Source: Holacanthus passer (Eukaryota; Chordata; Actinopteri; Pomacanthidae). Taken from it: 64,000 nucleotides of DNA. Numbering within the stretch: position 1 is the stretch's first letter; each line of letters starts with the position of its first letter. Shown here piece by piece: positions 26,101 to 38,824 of this stretch. The notes beneath the pieces were generated by a model. The model made no database searches and was not told the origin of the DNA. It worked only from the letters and a program-made list of their open reading frames with translations. The translations under genes and the position numbers were made by a program. The stretch is taken from contig JAFREQ010000014.1 in the NCBI GenBank assembly GCA_025331565.1, positions 9,070,501-9,134,500 of the forward strand, in the 5' to 3' direction.

Positions 26101-28599
26101 ACACATACATAAATCAAATCTCTGGATATTAGGGGCGATTATGTGGGTTTTAAGGGCCTGGATGGTGAGAGCAGGTCTCCTGTGATCTGAGCACGCTCTG
26201 AGGCAGAAGGTTGACAGCTGCACTGTTCACACTCTACTTCATTAATCCCAGGCACTCACTGTACCCCGATGTAGCCCCCCAACCACCGAACGCACACAAC
26301 AAAAAACACAAACCCCAACATGAGCCCCTAAACCTCTTTGAGTGACTGTCGCCAAAATGGCACCATACAAGGACAAGACAGAGGCCAACAAATAAACAGG
26401 CATCAGGGCGTCCTATTTAGAAATACTACGAACTAAAAACAGGACAACAAAGGAGTGGGAGATGTGGAATAATGCGTAGATGAGGCTTTAGGATTTCTTT
26501 GTGAGGCTGATAAGCACTGATCATACCCCTGTATAATTCTGTCAACTCCTATAATGTCCCTATGGGCGAGCAGGCCTCTCCTCTGGGTCACAACTCCAGC
26601 ATTCTCAGCTGCCGGAAAAAATGTCTACGAGACATTGGAAGACAGAATTCACACGCTCCATCAACCGCCATAGTTATGCAACACAACACAAACACACTCC
26701 AGGGAACTCTTGGTACTGCTCTGACCTTCTATAACTGATGTGACACTGTGCAGGGAAGGAGTTTTTGCTTTCTGTCTTTTCTATAAACAAGATTTTTCTC
26801 ACATCACCAGACTTTCCAGACTGATGTGGCATCCCTGTCCATCCAGAGGTACTGGATGCTGGGTCAGAGATTAAGCCACACATATTCAGTGGTTGTCAGC
26901 TGAATGGCGTGTGTCCAAGCTCGGGGGGCTATTAACGTGTGCGCTTGCATGCTCGTGTTTTCTGACCCAAATACCTGCTGGCTGGGAAAGCAATGTGAGG
27001 AAGGAAGGGGGGCAATATGAAATATGCTGCAGGGATGAGGAGGGAGGCGGCAGCTAACAGGTGAAAGGAATGGGTAAAGTATGTCAGGGCTTGTATTTTA
27101 CCGTCTAAGCTCTGACTTACCCCTGGACATGGCATTAAGGTCTGATCAGCAGAGCATAGAGAAGGGAGACACACTCTGGGCCTTGTTCAGCCTTCGGGGC
27201 ACCAAGAGCATTTTTAAAGGGGGACGTTTGATTGGAGGAAGTGTGTGTATATCTATGATCTCACCCTCGTGCATGCAAAGTTGCTGCATATGCATCATGT
27301 CTAAGTATGACCTCTAAAGTATCCTCCTAACCAACAATGTCTCATTGTTCCTCCAAATAATGTGCTGTGTGTGAGACATGGACCAAAAGTGCCAAACTGT
27401 AACAGGATGCATGCAGAAAACATAAGTAGCTATGTGTGTGAGTCATGCAGATGTAATTGGATACTCTTCTGCATTATTAGAGAATGTGTGTGGTCGAGGA
27501 ACCCACCATACATGTTACTATGGTACAGATCAGATGTACAACATGTACAGAGAAATGCACAATGTACTTCACAGCAAGAAAAATTGGATCATTTATTTTC
27601 CTCTTCTTCTCCTTCATATATAACATGTGTTCCCCGATTGCACAAATCCGTGGACTGCTGACTTATCGCAGGTGTTTTGCTACTGTGTGTGAAGTCAAGT
27701 CTCTGACTTCCTGTCCTATTATTCTCACAAACTCATGCGCACACGCACAAACACACAAGTGCACATCCCAAAAGCCTGAGCGCCACTCAAGATCCCTGCT
27801 GCATCTGTGAAAGATTTAACAGCAGGATTATACGGGCTTCACGCCAAATAGACCTTTGAACTCATCATCCAGCTACGCACACACTGTCCCTCACCATAAC
27901 CAGGAACTAGTGCTACTAGAGGACTGTATGAATGATGGGAAATGGGAAATGGACACAAAAAACTCAATGCAAAAAAGAGGAGTAGGGCCAAACAACAAAC
28001 TGTTTCAGTACTGACATCCAAATGCTTGGCTGGGTGCAACAACGTCCCGGTGATGACAAGACTTCAGGAAGTCATTGCTCCCGGCCAACAAATAGTCCAT
28101 CACACATATACCTGTAAAACCACAAACTGCTGTTTTCACAGTGTAGTAAAGAAGGAAATATAACATGTCAATCAGGAATGTTGTAATATGTATTAAAATA
28201 ATATATATTAAAAAAAAAAATCTTAATGTTATTGTGTCAAACCTGGATTAACTCTGGCTCCCAGCCAGTGTAAGTGACCTACAGCACAGATTAGTGATCC
28301 TGCATACCCAAGACTCCCGAATGCATCATCCTTTCCTTCCATTTCATCCTGTACATCAGTCACTTCCTGCACCTCAAACATGAACAGGCACAATCTCAAG
28401 TCAGCTCAAACCCATTATTACTGTCTCCTCTTCCTCCTCCTCTTCCTCTTTCCCGCACTCAAACAAGAGCCCCCTGGTCCTGTTTCCAAAAATAATGTCC
28501 ATTTTGTTTCAAAGAATCCTTGGTATGTGCTGGCTACTTGCTCAAAGAATTCAGCATTTCCCCCTTGTCCTACCAAACCCACTCACCCTGCGCACGCAC

Positions 28600-28635
<36 letters not shown>

Positions 28636-29050
28636 TTCACAGCGACTTCTTTCTGCTCCCCTCTCCCTGTGTGTTCGTCCATCAACCTTTCCTCCGTCTT
28701 TCGCTCCCTCCCTCTGCCCTTTCTCTCTCACAGATGTAGGTACAGTGAAAGCAGGGAAAGGAATTATGCCAGTCTCACTTCCACAATCTGATTGCAAGAC
28801 AAAAAAAAAAAAAAAAAAAGATTATCCCTATTACAGTGTGTTTGTTTGTTAAAAAAACAGAAGGGGAATTCTAGGCTGACTGGGTATCTGTCTTTGTGCT
28901 CAGATCACAGCAGAGCGACAGATTAAAGCCTGATTGTAGACATAAACCCACGATTATTCAAAATAATCTGGCCCCACGTTCTGGTTTTTAACCTGGATAC
29001 TGAGAATGTAAAGTTAAACATATCATACTATTATGTCTGTCTGAGTATGT

Positions 29051-29081
<31 letters not shown>

Positions 29082-29230
29082 TCTGGTAAAAGGGGGTCAG
29101 ACTCCTACTGGAGGAGACCTATTGTAGTAATTTTATCCCCTTGTTCAAGTGCTGAGTGAGTCACACCAAAGGCATCTCCGCCTGGCAGCACAGGAAGCAA
29201 GAACCGGGCTCAGCATCATGAGCTCACCCC

Positions 29231-29275
<45 letters not shown>

Positions 29276-29338
29276 ACACACGCACCTCCAAAGTAATATT
29301 TAATAACCCACATTCTTGGAACAGCAACAGATCTTTGT

Positions 29339-29417
<79 letters not shown>

Positions 29418-29901
29418 ACAAACCTCCCAGGAAGACAAAAGCCAGCTGATTATGATCATGAGCTGCATATCACATCATCTCTTAAGCTTTTTATTTTATG
29501 GGTGAGACGAGGTGAAGAAGTCATCCAGAAACAGGTTCATCCTCATGCATCATCATCACCATTTCTATTTCTCCATGCAAAATCTTTCAGATCATAAAAA
29601 AAAAGTCACCTGACAGCTGCAGAAACACTTGTGCAGAAACACTCACCGTCTTCTTGCTCGCTCTCTCCACCGCCCTCTTCACTTTGCCATAGGTGCCTTT
29701 GCCCAGAGTCTCCATCACCTCATAGCGGTGTTTCAGGTTGTGTTTGTGCTGGTGCTTCTTCACCTCCACCACCGGGGCCGCCGCAGCCTCCGCGTCCGGC
29801 TTCATCCTGTGGTTGCCGGACGCCGCGTCCTGCAGACAGCCGAGCTCGGACTGGCGGCTGGAGCTCACTGCGCCTCTGCCGTGCGCCTCTCGTCTGCCCA
29901 T
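17184..29901 (-). CDS. nuak1: NUAK-family (ARK5/NUAK1-like) serine/threonine kinase
   Basis: AMPK-related kinases of this family are switched on by LKB1 and act on adhesion and actomyosin through the PP1-MYPT1 phosphatase. Exons are 29901-29647, 25829-25709, 23988-23837, 22231-22166, 19339-19220, 18655-18523 and 18379-17184; they are in phase, GT-AG, and give 680 codons. Residues 60-310 form the kinase: GKGTYG 67-72, VAIK lysine 89, HRD 181-183, DFG 201-203, LKB1-type threonine 216 in LLQTYCGSP, APE 225-227. The tail has three GILK motifs (441-444, 507-510, 568-571), which in NUAK1 bind PP1-beta. RPSSVVSEDS and SSDSFDLLDL near the C-terminus favour NUAK1 over NUAK2. A second ATG at codon 33 would give 648 residues. 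The kinase core is fairly diverged from both mammalian NUAKs, so this may be a fish-specific paralogue. Confidence 0.88.
20680..21090. repeat. Candidate interspersed repeat in nuak1 intron 4
   Basis: The stretch beginning near GGTTGGATCCAAATGCAACA, with purine-rich middle sequence (ACAGGCAGACAGAAATCAT) and an end rich in CAGGTGAG motifs, resembles a common dispersed fish repeat. No inverted termini or target-site duplications were confirmed. Confidence 0.35.
25200..25590. repeat. Candidate interspersed repeat in nuak1 intron 2
   Basis: The phrase ACTATTTTCAGCTGTGGA here resembles ACTATTTTCAGTGGTGGA at about 39043 in the 36-43 kb intergenic region, which suggests two diverged copies of one dispersed family. 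The 96-codon ORF at 25299-25589 falls within it and is not thought to be a gene. Confidence 0.35.
28592..28633. repeat. (CA)n microsatellite, nuak1 intron 1
   Basis: Alternating CA with two G interruptions at its left end. It generates artificial Thr-His ORFs on the plus strand. Confidence 0.97.
29055..29418. repeat. Cluster of microsatellites in nuak1 intron 1: (TG)n, (AC)n and compound (AC)n(TC)n(AC)n
   Basis: Three arrays lie within 370 bases: TG at 29055-29081, AC at 29233-29271, and a compound AC-TC-AC block at about 29340-29418. They begin about 230 bases downstream (in transcription) of the first coding exon's donor at 29646. Alternating purine-pyrimidine tracts of this kind can adopt Z-form DNA, which is general knowledge and not shown here. 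Confidence 0.95.
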
Positions 29902-30100
29902 CCCGTCTGCGCACTGTCCGCGACCCAGCTGCTAAAGTCGCCCATGCAGACGATCCTGTGTGAGCTGCAGCTGTTTCCTCCTCTGGAACAGGAGCGATGG
30001 GAACCACATGGTCCGGAGCGGTGGGTGGAGCCGCTTCAACCCCCGACGGGATGAGGGGGGGGACTCATTTGGGATCAGTTCGGGTTTTCCACGGGGATGA
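29740..30100 (-). promoter_or_regulatory. GC- and CpG-rich start region of nuak1
   Basis: Base composition rises sharply against AT-rich surroundings, with many CG dinucleotides around and upstream of the start codon at 29901. This suits a CpG-island type promoter or 5' UTR. No TATA box or transcription start could be fixed. Confidence 0.45.
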
Positions 30101-31489
30101 AGGCATGCAGGGAATGTCGTGACACTCACCCTGAATCTGCTTCAATCAGACCTGTTTATTGATGCTTTGCCACGTGGTGAGCTTAGAAAATAAACTGGGG
30201 GAAAAAAACAACTGTGAGGAAGCAGAGACACTGAAGTCAGAGAATGACATTTTAGACAAACACCCATAAATAATAAAGAAACACAAAAGGTTGTTTATTA
30301 ATGGAAAGGCAACTTAAAACCCTGCAAATAATCTCATAAAGTGAAATAAAATTAAATAAAAAGGTGATTGTAGGATTAGAGGAAAACTATGCAATAGCAC
30401 TTACTTATATTCATCATTTATATAGAATATAGAATAGTATTAAACTCTCATAAGGATGACAAATAATCAATGTAGACTTTATTTTTTTTATTTATTTTTT
30501 TGGTCAGTCAAAAAGTCCATGACAGAAATCCTAAGTAATTTATATAGCTGAAGATTTTCCTCTTCTGAAAGATTCTTCTCCTCAAATGTGGTCTCACAAC
30601 CACCCAGGTCCTACTATTAATGCTTTATAACAAGTTAGTACTGATCTGTAAAGTATTAACATGGAGTACTAACAATTAATAACCATTAATAAAGATAACT
30701 CATAATTACCTTTTTACCATTATGCTGTTTTGTAAAGTGCTGCTCTCGCCAGGAAAATGATGGCATCTGCCAGTTGTTAAAATTCCAAATTGATATTTAG
30801 GAGAATATGCTTATTCACTTTGTTGCTGAGCGTTAGATGAGGCAATTGATGCCTCAGCTGGAGCCAGGAGATGATTAGCTTAGCTTAGCACAAAGACTGG
30901 AAACAGGGGGAAACTGTTAGCCCGGCTCTGTCCAAACATGCCTACATGCACCTCAAAAACCAAAAAGTGTACAAATTCCAAGATGCACGAGAGACATGCT
31001 AACTTTCAGCGAGATAGCGAATAAGCATATTTCCCAAAATGGTGAGCAATGCCCTTAAAATGCCAAATACGTTGTTTGACAATCACGCTCTTGTGGTCAT
31101 GCGATCAGTGAGTGTTGTTTGTCAGAAGCAAAGGAGGTTTATGTGCATTCTGTCTCCTACCAACAGAAAATACTGATTTCTTTTAACCATGACCACAATC
31201 CCTCTCTACTCTTATTACAGTGGTTTAAATTTCCTAAACAAATCCAAACCTTAACCATAGGGGTGGAAGATGGGAAAACAATTACATAAGTACTTTTTCT
31301 AAAGGTCGTATGGGTCATTTTCATTTTTGTTTCGTTATGAGGATTTGTTGATGGTTACACTTTAACATGTGAGGTCCAGAAGTCAAGCCAGGTTTGGCTA
31401 AAACTCAAAATTGAGGTTTAAAGGACAGGAGCTGGTTTCCCACCCGTCCTGGCTACTGGCATTGTTACTGAGAGTCAGGAGGAGCTGAA
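30101..31489. other. Gap between nuak1 and kbtbd12 (kbtbd12 3' UTR and intergenic)
   Basis: About 1.4 kb separates the kbtbd12 stop from the nuak1 start region; both genes are on the minus strand. Minus-strand AATAAA signals at 30488-30493 and 30478-30483 could end a kbtbd12 3' UTR of about 1 kb. A MITE-like repeat fills 30803-31033. Confidence 0.5.
30803..31033. mobile_element. MITE-like repeat with imperfect inverted ends
   Basis: GAATATGCTTATTC near the left end and GAATAAGCATATTTC near the right end are inverted partners. The interior has GCTTAGCTTAGCACAAAGAC and CTGGAAACAGGGGGAAACTG, a phrase I recognise from abundant percomorph dispersed repeats. The element at 44171-44580 appears to be a relative. 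Confidence 0.6.
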
Positions 31490-32021
31490 TTAGGGTGCGA
31501 AGAGGTCTCGAGGATTGAGGTTAGCCACCACACAGACGTCATAGCTGTCGTGCATGGCTGCTCGTCTTTCCACCACCGTCCACACATTGTCTGCAGGGTC
31601 CAATTCCAAAATCTCCTTGGTGATGATCTCATGACGGCCTGCAGTCATGAGAGAAAGTATGTAAGTTATGGCTGACCAAAATCTAATTTCCAGACGTACT
31701 GCCTCGCCAGTTAGCTGGCATTCTCTAACTCTGATGCAGACCCAAAGTGCGTTATTGTGCAACAGGAGGCATCTCAACAACTAATGAGAGAACACATGCA
31801 GTCATTTACTGACTCACCGGCGCCCTTGTAGTATCCACAGAGGTAGAGCTTTCCCTGCACTACTCCTATATTGGAGGCATTGGTTCGATGGGAGAGTAAA
31901 CATGTGGGCAGGGTCGGTCCCGCCCTCCAGGTGTCCGTCTCTGGGTTATAGATCTCCACAGAGCTAAGACAGCGACGTGATTGTCCACGGTCCTCTCCAT
32001 CACATCCTATGCCACCTGAAG

Positions 32022-32070
<49 letters not shown>

Positions 32071-35000
32071 CATTATCTGGCTCCATTCTTTCTCATACAG
32101 AACATATACTTCAGAACGCAGTCCGTCTCGTAGTCTGACCTAGTATGTAGATTTCTCCATTGAGGACAGCCGTGCCGCAGCGGTACCTGGAGTACTTCAT
32201 CCTGGCGCACTCGGTCCAGCTGTCCTCGCCAGGGTCAAACCGAAACACACGGTTGCTCAGCTTGTCAGGCTCGTCATCCGGCTGGTGCTGGTCAGGCGAA
32301 AGAGTCGGGCGGAAGGGAAAGAAAAGATCAAGAAATTGAGGTGAGAACTGAGAAATGAGAAGCAGCACAGGGGAAAGAGTGAAGGACAGAGAGGATAAAT
32401 GTTTCACCGAATCTTCCACCATCTGCCTTTAAATCATCAAGCTGCTTTAAAGACATATATATAACATATTTTAAATGATCTTTTGAAAGGTCTTTCAGCC
32501 CATTCATCTCCCTGCGTCTGATCTGGATCTGGATGGTTTGTTTCTTTTTTTTAATTCCTGATGATCCAGCTTATTGACCCAAAGTGTCAGGCCAGCGATA
32601 AAAATGCTAAGTGAAATCAATGAGTATTTATTCCTGTAGCCTCAATTCTGGAAGTGAAATTGACCAATAATATGATTCTAGGCTCTTTTTTAAAAATTAT
32701 TTGGATGCTTTTAAAAGTCTGTGTTGCACTAAAACAAAAAAAAATATGTCGAAGGTATAAACAGTAAACAGAGAAAAGTATTAACAACTACAGGATATGT
32801 GGCCTGTTGTGTCTGATTTTTTTTTATCCCAAGCTGACCCCGCTAGAGGGCGCCAAAGTCTGGAATTGCACCTGAAAAATATTTATAAATTCCATTCGGG
32901 TTGGACCCTGTTGGTCATAGTAAGAAGATATTTAAGAAAGAAGGTTTTCAGGGCCTTCAAATGATTGAGTCCACACCAATACTTGTGGTGAAGGTTTTCA
33001 GTTTTCAGTCGTCAACAGTCTAGCCTGAACTTGCTCAAGGACACTTCAGTTCATCCATCTACCGCACGGTTAATATTATCATGCAAAGTTTTTTTTTCTG
33101 CAGGTCTGTGTACCTGTGGTGTCCAGCCCCCCAGCACATAGAGGTGCTTCTTCAGGCTGACGACACAGTGGCAGGCTAAGGGGAGAGGCAGAGGAGCGAA
33201 GCCAAGCCAGCTGCCTCCTCTCTTCACTGACCATCTCTCCACACTGTTCGTGATGACGTAGTGATTATGCTCTTTCATCTGACCGCCTATCATAAACAGG
33301 GCGTCGCCTAGCAGCCCTAAAGCGTACATATCCCTGTATGCTGCTGAGCACAGCGCCACCCAGCTGTTCTCCTCAGTGTTATCGTATCTGAAACATAAAC
33401 AGGAAATTTAGGCCTGGTGTCGAATGCAGTGCCATTCAAAAATATGGATGTCTTATATATGAGCATGCCTGTAGATATCGACCCGCTTGGTCCTGTGTTG
33501 ATCTTCTGCCTCTATGGCCACCAAGATGTTGTTGTCTCGTGTCACTGCCCCCGCTGTGATCTGCCCCACGCCTCCACAGCCCCTCAGAGGAGAGGGGATG
33601 TAGTAAGTCCTTCTACCGTGGGGAGCAAAGCAGAAACTAAGATCAGCAAGTCCTCCACGGCGGGCAGGCACTCCCTCCTTATTCACCCCACCCAAACAGA
33701 GCAGCAGGTCTGTGGTCTCCATGCCGTAGCGAAGGGCTGGCCGAGGCGGAGCCGATGCCTCACAGAGACCTGAGGTCTGGAGAGCAGCGTCAATCATCCC
33801 AAAGCACTCAGCATCCCGCAGCAAAACCTGGAAGATGAATTTAAAGGTGTTCTCGTCCGTCAATCAACTGATAAATATGGATAAGGAGTCTAGACTTTTA
33901 TGACTTGGCCCTTCCCTCCCTATTGGTTCTCACCGGGTTTCTCCTCCTGGCTTTACGGAGGAATCCAGGGTCCACAAGCTCCAGCCGGACACGTCTGAGC
34001 AACTCCACGGCCTTGGCTTCACTCTGCGAGTCCCCCTTTCGCCTCTCCACCCAACGCAGCACCAGCTCCAGCACAACCTGCTCCTGTGATATGTTGAGGT
34101 CATCTGAACCCAGCAGATCCCCAAGACTTTGGGCATCCAGCTCTAGCACTTCTTCCTCCTCACAGACCTTCAGATGGCAAAATAAAAAAGGGGGGAAACA
34201 GTGGCAGCGACTCAGTTTATGAAAAACTGTTTATAGAAGATGGTAAGAAAGAGTGTTGAAGTAGAAATTTGAACCAAATCAACACTGTAATACCCAAAGC
34301 ATTTCAACACCTGTTCATCACTGTGCAAAAAAAGTACAAGTGATTTCTGCCCCCTACTGGCAGACAGAATGGAAAGACTAGTTTATTATGAAGCCATTTT
34401 TTTTCACAAATGATTTTTCATTTGATGATTTTTCAGGCCTTATGACATGTTTCATCTTGGAGCCAGGAATAATTATGTATGGCTTTAACTTAGAGAATAT
34501 TTACTACAACTCTACTAATGCTGCTGATGAATGAATGAATGCCCCACCTGTGCAAAGTGTTGGTAGAGGTACCTCAAGGCACTGTCTGCCAAACCGGAGG
34601 CCCCCAGGTCTCGAGCCCAGTGGTACAGACCGACACAGTTTGAGGGGTCCATGCGGGCCTCCATGTGGCTCTGGCACAACCTGAAGCAATAACAACAAGG
34701 TGGTGATGGGAACAAAATATTGTCAGTACTTCTTCTGACATACTTTAGGTCACTACCCTCTATACTTCCTACACATCATACTACTACAGAGGAAAATACA
34801 GGTAGAATAATGTTACCTTGAGGCCCCTAATGTCCTTTAATATAGAGAAATACTGTAGAAGCCCTGTTGATGTTCATTTATTGGAACAATGATCAGTTCT
34901 CTTTCCCCACCTGAAGGCTCCATCCACATGGAGCAGGAAGGCAGCGGCAGCCACTCCCTGGATGTTGTCATTGCAAAGTGGAAGTTGAGCTCGGTACATG

Positions 35001-35384
35001 TAGTCCAGCAGCAGCTCCAGGCTCTGAGCAGGAGTGTCTCTGAGAGGCACCTCTCCTCCCCGGGTCTCCTTCAGACCACAGGTAAACATGGCCTGGACAT
35101 AACGGGATTCATCGAAATAAATGAACAGGATAAAATTAGAGTCTCGTAGCATCATTAACAGCTACACAAAGACACAGGTTGCATCTTGCACTGCCCTATA
35201 TCAGCCTCCTTACCTGGAAGTAAGGGCTGAATGCAGAGAGCACCACCTTGTGGCAAGGAAAGCGAATCCCCTCTGCCAGCAGCACCACATCAGTGAGCTC
35301 CTCAGCTCCTCTCATCCTCTCCAGCTGCCTGAGCAGAAGTGAGCCATGCTCCGCCTGAGCGCAGTCCAGCACTGGTGCATCCAT
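31490..35384 (-). CDS. kbtbd12: Kelch repeat and BTB domain-containing protein 12
   Basis: BTB-BACK-kelch proteins usually act as substrate adaptors of CUL3 ubiquitin ligases; the target of this member is not known to me. Exons are 35384-35214, 35092-34911, 34680-34548, 34167-33934, 33827-33469, 33387-33114, 32287-32140 (or from 32281), 32015-31818 and 31638-31490. They are in phase and give about 615 codons, close to the roughly 620 I recall for the human protein. The BTB domain is near residues 30-130 (TDVVLLAEGIRFPCHK), BACK near 150-250 (GSDDLNISQEQVVLELVLRW), and kelch repeats fill the C-terminal half (LYVLGGWTPQ, EIYILGGIGCDG). The end NPRDLFAP and the phrase MHDSYDVCVVA match KBTBD12 rather than KLHL genes. 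The start ATG follows an in-frame 5' region without recognised coding. The intron after exon 5 has a GC donor. In one kelch repeat the usual GG pair reads GY. Confidence 0.9.
32023..32069. repeat. (AC)n microsatellite abutting the kbtbd12 exon 8 acceptor
   Basis: About 47 bases of AC on the plus strand, that is (UG)n in the kbtbd12 transcript. Only UUCUUCAG lies between the repeat and the first base of exon 8 at 32015. The repeat takes the place of the usual pyrimidine tract. Confidence 0.95.
32840..32853 (+). promoter_or_regulatory. Candidate CTCF-type motif, kbtbd12 intron 6
   Basis: CCGCTAGAGGGCGC fits the vertebrate CTCF core consensus CCRSYAGRKGGCRS at every position. Motif match only; occupancy is unknown. 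Confidence 0.4.
34347..34360 (-). promoter_or_regulatory. Candidate CTCF-type motif, kbtbd12 intron 3
   Basis: The minus strand reads CCAGTAGGGGGCAG, a full match to the CTCF core consensus. Its orientation is opposite to the match at 32840. Motif match only. Confidence 0.4.
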
Positions 35385-35965
35385 AGGCTGCTACACTGGA
35401 GGTCCAGTCCACTTTGGTCAGCATAGAGAGAAAGACCTTATGGCACAGTACAGTGAGTGAGGGAGGAGTTTGGTTCATGCACAAACTCAAAGCAATTTTT
35501 AATCATATTTCTCTCATCTTTGCTTTTTGAGCCTGAGACAGTAATCAAAATTAAACCACGTGACAAATTTTGAGGGGAACAACTCATACAACATAATAAG
35601 TGGTCCAAAATAGACATTTTCTCAAAAAAGGTTGGTAATCACTAGTTCGGTCCTCACAATGTGTTGTTTTCTCTTGTATTTTTTATTTTGAAAGCCCATT
35701 TTATTCTGAGGTTATCATAAGCTGGCAGCTAGGTTTCCCTTTGAGATTTACAACAAGAAAAGCACCACATTGTGCAGATGAGATTTAGAAACCCCCTTGA
35801 GGCTTATCGATAGAATCTCACTCGCTCTCAATATGTGTTATAAGCAAATACAAGAGCTGTGTATCTTAAGATCAAAAAGCAAGCGTTAAGTAAGCAGCAT
35901 AAAACAGTAAAACCATTAAGTAAATAAAATGATGAAACAAGGAAGAGTATACTTTATTGTATGTA

Positions 35966-36009
35966 TGTGTGTGTGTGTGTGTCAGTGTGTGTCTGTGTGT
36001 GTGTGTGCA
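35966..36009. repeat. Interrupted (TG)n microsatellite
   Basis: TG dinucleotides broken by TATG, TCAG and TCTG. It is intergenic, upstream of kbtbd12. Confidence 0.9.
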
Positions 36010-37854
36010 CATACTGAAGCATTATTGTGTTCAGTCAACTCGTTATGAAAGAGGCAGAAAGGTCAATTATAGTCAGATATGATCAGTTCGGATAGTTAGG
36101 TTTGGCTCATCCTACAGGTCCGAAGCCTATATTTGAAATTCTGAAGAGCAGTAGACTGACATTTGAAATGAACTGTTCCATAGCTGAGCCTCCTTACATC
36201 TAATAGAGAATTGACAAAGCCCAGTACAGAACACTGAGAGGTGTAGCCACTTGGCATGTTTGTAATTTCAGCTCAAATCGCAGCTGCGCGAAAACAAAGA
36301 CGTTTTCCAAAGTGAGAATTGATGGCTGAATTTACTGTGTAGTTATGTTCACTGAACGCGATCGTTGTACAGTGCACATTCGTTTCCTCTTTTTCCAGCT
36401 GAGGTTATGAATCAATATGGGGCATTTTGCATGAGGACGTTTACCACTACTGATCACAATGGTTACTATAAATAAAATGAATGCACAAAACGTTTGGGTT
36501 GGTTGTTTCCTGAAGAGAAGGATGTGTGACAAGTGAGAGGATGCAGGTTAAATCCACTGGGTCAGTCCCTCTTTGATTTCACATACATCAAGTTTAACCA
36601 TACGTGGCAGCATCAAGAAGATGTCTCTAACATTTTGCATCATTTAATTATAAGCTAACAAGTGACATACAGTAAAGGGTGACTATCAGGTGGTGTTAGA
36701 AGAGGTACTCTCTTCACAGAGGCCCGTCTTGTTGACCCTGGTTCCGCCCCTTTGCTGACTCAACACACGCGCTTATGGAGACGATAAAAACACTGTCGGT
36801 GGGTGTGCTGGACATGCACGGGTCACCTCACGCCAGGTGGACATGCACAACGTTCAGAGTACGACCAGTTGCATGTAAACATGACTTTGTTTAGCTCATG
36901 CAAAAAAAAGAAAACAGTGATCATACCAGTGGTGTCTATCCAGAGCCAGGATTCAGAAGTTTATGGACTGAGATGACGATCTTAAACTACTCTTTAGAGG
37001 TTGTTGTGTTTTTGTTTGCTGGCAGTTCTGTCCCGTGTTCTGCGCTATTTGCCTCCTGTGAGTGGGGGGCAACAGTATGCTCACTGGTAAAAAGGTTTAA
37101 AATAGACCAGCTAATGTGAGCGGTGCTGTTGGTGTGTTCAGGTTTCCAGAAGCGGCCGGGCAGACAGTCTACAAGTCTTCTGTAATTTGTTTTTTTGTTT
37201 TAAAGTGTGGATTTCATCTAGAAACTGCAAGAATGAGAGGCAGTATTTCAGTATCAGGACCATTTTTTTTTAGATTGATTGTTTATGAATCTAGGATTAA
37301 AGAGGGTTAAAAAAAAAAAAAGAAAAAACTTCTGTAAGCCTTTTATGCTACGTTTTATAGGAATTTCTGGACAAGCGATGAAGACCACAACATATGCGGT
37401 CAAACATTCACACAAATGCACACAAACAAAGCACATCATCATCATTTTGTAGACTCTGCTACTGGTCCATTTGTGACAGGGGGTGTTTTTCCACATTTTT
37501 CCACAGTTGAACACACCGCATTACACAACAGCATGAGAAAAACAAAGTGTAGATTAACCAGTGTCCTGTTCAGGATGTGCATATGTCTCCATATGTAAAA
37601 CGTGCTCGCCTACATGTGCCAGCAACCGTCACGCTGCCAGCTCTGATCCCAGCTCTTCATCTGGACCTTTGGCCAAGTGCATACCTGAGGAAGGCCTCGG
37701 CGTACGAAGGGTAGATTTGTAAGCTGATTGTTTTAAACATATGCAAACATTTATAAGCACATTTCCGTGGTTCAGCTTTACATTGAATGTGGATTTGGCT
37801 GCTCCAAGCATCAAAGTCATTCCTTTCTTTAGCTTTTTCTTGACTGACTGACCC

Positions 37855-37995
37855 TGACTTTTCCCCTAGTGGCACCACGAGGTTGACATATGTGGTTTTA
37901 GGTCAAATGTCTTAATAACTATTAGATGGATTGCTGTAAGGTTTCTGTACAAACATCTATGTTCCCTTCAGAATAAATTGCGATAACTTTGATCA
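37855..37995. repeat. Dispersed teleost repeat fragment (copy A)
   Basis: The reverse complement contains a phrase like CAGCAATCCATCTAATAGTT. It matches, with changes, the segments at about 50940-51065 and 59125-59225, where similar 'CATGG.AAT..ATCCA' phrases occur. Three diverged copies in one window indicate a dispersed family; its class was not determined. Confidence 0.4.
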
Positions 37996-38824
37996 CACCC
38001 TGACCTTTGTGACCGTAAAATCTTAGTCTTTTCATTTTTTTTCTTCTTCAACTTTTGTTCTTTTGTCTCCTTCTTTCACTCACTCTCACTTTTTTTTAAT
38101 TCTGTTCAGAAGTGCTGTATTCTGTAAATAACTTATGCTTGTTATTCAAATAATCTCAAGCTGTTTTTCGTATTATTATTTTGACCCCTTCACGCCTACA
38201 CTTACATCTATAAGTGAGAAACTAGGTCAGGAAAAAAACGTGACTTTATCTTTCTGGCCATGAGGAAACCTACAACCCTTAACAGGTTATCAAACTCTCG
38301 ACCTCTTCATCCCAGCAGTTAAATGATTTAGCTCACTATTTACTCAAGAGTTAATGCAAGTGGGCAACAAGATCATATATTTGGAAATCTCACATAGAGT
38401 TAATGGCACATCAATCTCAAGATAAGTGGGTTTATTTTTCTGAATATTTGTCTTTGCTCAGCTCAGTTGCTCTGCTTGTCCTCCCATGCAGAACGTACAT
38501 ACAGTATGAAGGCTTCTTTCATAATGCTTTTGTGCTTGTCAAATTCAGCTGCAGTTGCATTTGGAAAAAAAAACAATCTTTTGAGGATGAAAAGCAAATA
38601 TTACCCTTAGGTTGTATGGTTTGCGTTTGCTTGGTTTTATTTTGTAATAGATGAATATATACAAAACAAAAACATGCAGAATATGTAGGACATGAGATTT
38701 GATATATAGACATTTGAAGACATAATACAAAACAGAAAATGCATGATGGAAAATCAAGCTACTATTCACAAAATCAAATACAGCACACAGGATGAAAACA
38801 TGAAAATATATTATAAGTTATTTC

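Noticed and set aside
28380..29597. Several overlapping ORFs of 65-119 codons rich in Thr-His or Cys-Val repeats
   Set aside because: They are translations of CA/TG/TC microsatellites in nuak1 intron 1, with no family resemblance.
29629..30054. 141-codon plus-strand ORF opposite nuak1 exon 1
   Set aside because: A product of CpG-rich composition on the antisense of the start exon; no family resemblance.
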